A stretch of DNA of 64,000 bases from an uncultured Eubacteriales bacterium (GTDB lineage: Bacteria; Bacillota; Clostridia; Peptostreptococcales; Anaerovoracaceae). Positions within the stretch are counted from its first letter, which is position 1, and each line of letters opens with the position of its first letter. Below, in pieces: positions 61,339 to 64,000 of the stretch. The notes beneath the pieces are model-generated. The model had not been told where the DNA came from. It did no database searches and saw nothing but the letters and a program-made list of their open reading frames with translations. The position numbers and the translations under genes are program-made. The DNA is taken from the NCBI GenBank assembly GCA_902774265.1, contig CACYHR010000004.1, positions 1 through 64,000 on the forward strand. Reading direction: 5' to 3'.

Positions 61339-62412
61339 TTACGATTCTTCTTCTGACGCAATTCTTCTTTTATGTCTGATCGCAGCATATACTGCCGTTG
61401 CGAACGCTGCAAGTATCAGTACTGCGATAAAGGCAAGCCCTGCCATACCTCCGGGTATACGGTCGATCAGCGATCCCTGTCCGTCTCCCTGCTGCTTAGC
61501 AGGCTCTATCCATTCAAGGCTGAAAGGATCACCATCCTTAAGAGTATCCTCAAGCGGTCCACCCGACCTGTCTGTCATATTTATCGTCCTGAATTCAGGC
61601 AGCATTTCTTTTTCATCTTTGTCAGGACCATCAGGAAAATCTTTCTCCTTCCCGTTGTCCTTTTTCTTATCCTCTACACATATATCCTCACCGTACGCCG
61701 CATCAGTCGGTGTAGCGATGGCCATAAACAATATCCTCGGACTGGTTCTCTTGAAGGTAGAATAGACATTGTCCGGCAGATCCTCTTCTTCCTCTTCCTC
61801 TTCACCTTCTTCTTCACCATCAGGCTGATCGGAGTCTTCTCCGTCAGTCCCGTCATTATCCCCGATTTTATCCTTTTCTTTATCCTTGTCTTTATCCTTA
61901 TCCTTTTTCGCATCCTCAGTCCCGTCGATTATCCTGAGGTCCATGTGCAGTTTTACCGGTTCACCGTCTACGGGTTCCGCCATGCGTATTTCATTCAGAT
62001 CATCCTCGCTCAGAAATATCTCCTTGTCCTTACGGCTAAACTGATTGACAGTTATGATACCATGCGAAGGTTTCCTGCAGTTGGTCTTTCTTATATAAAG
62101 TCCGGATTGCTGCAGTATCTCGGCAGTCAGCTCATCATCGGACATTTCAGATACATCCTCAGGTGTAAGCACCACATTGTGAGTGACGAAGAAACAGTAC
62201 TTGGTATCGCCTACCTTCACCTGATGGACCTCACGAATCGGCTTATCGCCGTTTACATCCTTCTTCTCTTTTGCTTCTTTCGCTGCATAAACACTGCCTG
62301 AACTCATCAGTATCATCAAAACGATAAGCAGTACCGGAATAACCATCGTCAGCACACCGCTTCCTGCATCCGGCCGCCTGAATATGAATTCTTTATCTGT
62401 TTTTCTCATCAT
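61339..62412 (-). CDS. Acidic membrane-anchored extracellular protein of unknown function
   Basis: A protein of about 357 residues not recognised as a known family. A cytoplasmic basic N-terminus precedes a signal/anchor (about 22-42). A folded domain follows (about 55-165). A low-complexity linker then begins with alternating Lys/Asp and changes to a Glu run (about 170-215). A second small domain and a C-terminal span (about 325-350) end in a basic tail. The topology suggests an extracellular domain tethered to the membrane. The ATG at 62412 follows AGGGGTGACGATC. It starts 16 bp after the FtsX-type permease, so it is probably a partner of that transporter. Confidence 0.7.
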   Translation of the reverse strand: MMRKTDKEFIFRRPDAGSGVLTMVIPVLLIVLMILMSSGSVYAAKEAKEKKDVNGDKPIREVHQVKVGDTKYCFFVTHNVVLTPEDVSEMSDDELTAEILQQSGLYIRKTNCRKPSHGIITVNQFSRKDKEIFLSEDDLNEIRMAEPVDGEPVKLHMDLRIIDGTEDAKKDKDKDKDKEKDKIGDNDGTDGEDSDQPDGEEEGEEEEEEEDLPDNVYSTFKRTSPRILFMAIATPTDAAYGEDICVEDKKKDNGKEKDFPDGPDKDEKEMLPEFRTINMTDRSGGPLEDTLKDGDPFSLEWIEPAKQQGDGQGSLIDRIPGGMAGLAFIAVLILAAFATAVYAAIRHKRRIASEEES

Positions 62413-62428
62413 GATCGTCACCCCTGTA

Positions 62429-64000
62429 TCAGTTTACATCTGTTCGGGCCAGTATCGCAGCAGGCCTCTTTATCAGAGTATGGAACAGCGGAAGCAGTCC
62501 GAACAGCAGATTGAACGCCAGTATCAGTGCAAGTGAAGCCAGCACGGTCTGAGGTGTACATTTGAACATATTTGACAAATATGAGATACCGTGAAGCTTG
62601 CTTACTATATAATTCATCAGAATCCATCCCGGCGCCGACGCCATAACGGTAATGGCGATTATCTCTCCGGTGAACATTCTGTAGATATCGCCCTTCCTGA
62701 CTCCTATAGCGCGCAGTATACCTACCTCTTTTATTCGTGACAGGAATGACGCCCTCATCATCAGGAACACTTCGATAAGAGATATTATTATTATAATACT
62801 TCCGACAAGCAGGAATGTGCGTGTCATAGCCAGCTGACTCTTTCTGTATTCAGATCTTTCATAGTTGTAAAGATCTCTTACCTTGATATCATAAGCCTTG
62901 AGCGCTACGATCGCTTCAGCCTTGCTGCCTGCCGGTTTGACAGTCATGTTTTCCAGTTCACGGATGAGCCGGTATTTTATGGTATTTTTGCTGACAAAGA
63001 ATTTGCCGCTCACAGTATCACTGGTGTAATGACCCACCACCCGGAGCTTATGTCCGTTTACCTTAGTCTTTATCTCACTGCCGATCTTCATAGACTTGGC
63101 GTAATCATTGTCGACAAGCACATCATAATCATTGATCGGTGCGACACTTCCCTGAGTCAGCTTCAGCTCTTCCTTGTACAGATCGTAATCTATGAGCTTT
63201 GAAGCATCCGGCGCGGAAACGATAAGGCTTCCGTCCTCACTGTACTGTTCCTCTGCACCTTCATCCTCCATGTCGTATTCCTCAGCTCCGTATTCGTCTT
63301 CACTGCCGTTATTGGCAAGCATATTGATGAACATCGACGGCGATGCATATATACACGGGCTCTTCAGATCAGTGATACCGACTATGGTGAACTCATCAAG
63401 ATTCTTAAGTGTCAGATGCCTTCCCAGCAGTTCATCCGCCGTCTTATATCCGGCCTGTATTATATCGGGATTATCATCCTGCAGACGCTTCAGTATGAGA
63501 TTATCCAGGACCACCTCGTATTTGTTCTCAGGCATCCTGCCGAATATCAGATCGCTCTCACTTATATTATCCTTTGAGCTTAGCGATCCGCTGAATACAC
63601 AGCCTCCCCACGAGGTCTGCCAGTATTCATCAAATTTCATGCTCATATTGATATGACCATCTCCCGGCAGAGCATATCCGACCGCCGGATCCGCCTCGTA
63701 TTTGAGATAATCCTTTACAGCTATCTTCTGCTGTACAATGCTTATGTAGGATTTGTCATCCTTTACGAATTTTTCATCCGGCATATCCATTATACCAGCG
63801 ATATTTGAGACCGCATATGTAATGAACATCGCAGAGATAAAAAATCCTATCAGAAGGACTTTTTTAAGTATATGATAATTACTGACAGTCCTGAACCCCG
63901 AGCCGAGCATCGTGAATATATTAAGTATCGATGAATGACGCAGAGGGCGCGACGCCTCAAAGCGTTCCGAATGGAATTTCCGCGCTTCGGCTTCCTCCGC
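62429..64000 (-). CDS. FtsX/MacB-type ABC transporter permease (partial, 5' end outside window)
   Basis: The C-terminal part of a permease with the FtsX topology. A first span near 63820-63790 is followed by a large extracytoplasmic domain of about 300 residues, then three spans near the end. The final FtsX domain includes ILRAIGVRKGDIYRMFTGE. The frame is open to base 64000. The 30 codons before the first internal ATG (63910) look like genuine coding sequence (LRHSSILNIFT), so the true start lies outside, probably with an ABC ATPase domain or gene upstream. Such systems export peptides or work in envelope stress. It is followed by the acidic anchored protein. Confidence 0.85.
   Translation of the reverse strand, partial: AEEAEARKFHSERFEASRPLRHSSILNIFTMLGSGFRTVSNYHILKKVLLIGFFISAMFITYAVSNIAGIMDMPDEKFVKDDKSYISIVQQKIAVKDYLKYEADPAVGYALPGDGHINMSMKFDEYWQTSWGGCVFSGSLSSKDNISESDLIFGRMPENKYEVVLDNLILKRLQDDNPDIIQAGYKTADELLGRHLTLKNLDEFTIVGITDLKSPCIYASPSMFINMLANNGSEDEYGAEEYDMEDEGAEEQYSEDGSLIVSAPDASKLIDYDLYKEELKLTQGSVAPINDYDVLVDNDYAKSMKIGSEIKTKVNGHKLRVVGHYTSDTVSGKFFVSKNTIKYRLIRELENMTVKPAGSKAEAIVALKAYDIKVRDLYNYERSEYRKSQLAMTRTFLLVGSIIIIISLIEVFLMMRASFLSRIKEVGILRAIGVRKGDIYRMFTGEIIAITVMASAPGWILMNYIVSKLHGISYLSNMFKCTPQTVLASLALILAFNLLFGLLPLFHTLIKRPAAILARTDVN

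Overview
The window is a moderate-GC chromosomal segment of an anaerobic Firmicute, probably of class Clostridia. Strong GGAGG-type ribosome sites, 17-bp-spaced TTGACA/TATAAT-like promoters, a BmpA-type nucleoside importer, a CbxX/SpoVK-like AAA+ protein and long surface proteins point that way. Species cannot be named from the sequence. Both ends cut a gene.

The core (about 4.2-47.7 kb) is an anaerobic, molybdenum- and selenium-linked purine-degradation supercluster, the counterpart of the E. coli yge/yqe/ygf genes. One minus-strand operon carries ygeY-ygeW-arcC-ssnA-ygfK and ends at a strong terminator near 4.2 kb. A second minus-strand operon carries a three-subunit molybdenum hydroxylase (Mo, FAD and FeS subunits), a D-hydantoinase/dihydropyrimidinase (hyuA) and adenine deaminase. 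Divergent from it on the plus strand are ygfM-xdhD and an 8-oxoguanine-deaminase-like enzyme. Then come aspartate carbamoyltransferase (pyrB-pyrI), a fused FeS-Mo xanthine dehydrogenase with an M20 amidohydrolase, and a complete BmpA/ATPase/permease/permease importer. After these lie a threonine-synthase-like enzyme, a GntR/FCD regulator, the cofactor-maturation operon (yqeB, yqeC-mocA fusion, ModE-like regulator, XdhC-type protein), a second fold-II PLP enzyme, xpt and moaC. The proposed logic is: import purine nucleosides or bases; deaminate and hydroxylate them; open the rings hydrolytically; move carbamoyl groups through YgeW to carbamoyl phosphate; then make ATP with ArcC or pyrimidines with PyrBI. 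The usual diaminopropionate lyase YgeX is absent from the window, and two other fold-II PLP enzymes are present.

Regulation is partly readable. A 12-bp palindrome, GCAATATATTGC, sits just downstream of the gntR promoter. Near copies lie at the same place relative to the promoter of the 490-residue PLP enzyme, and as a 21-bp-spaced pair before adenine deaminase. I infer a GntR regulon.

The right part (about 47.7-64 kb) is more accessory. It holds an ABC protein with three solute-binding modules fused to a permease, a RelE/RelB-type toxin-antitoxin pair with a clear autoregulatory operator, a 1275-residue repeat-rich secreted protein, gene remnants and a DUF4143 ATPase. Two 17-bp direct repeats flank much of this, one just beyond the 3' end of guaA. 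guaA, an alpha/beta hydrolase, an acidic membrane-anchored protein and a truncated FtsX-type permease follow. The left edge holds a partial double solute-binding-domain/EAL signalling protein and an EamA transporter.

Intergenic structure includes a family of about 250-270 bp inverted-repeat elements (two clear copies, one probable) and a three-hairpin cassette resembling an IS200/IS605-type end. I saw no tRNA, rRNA, CRISPR array or purine riboswitch.
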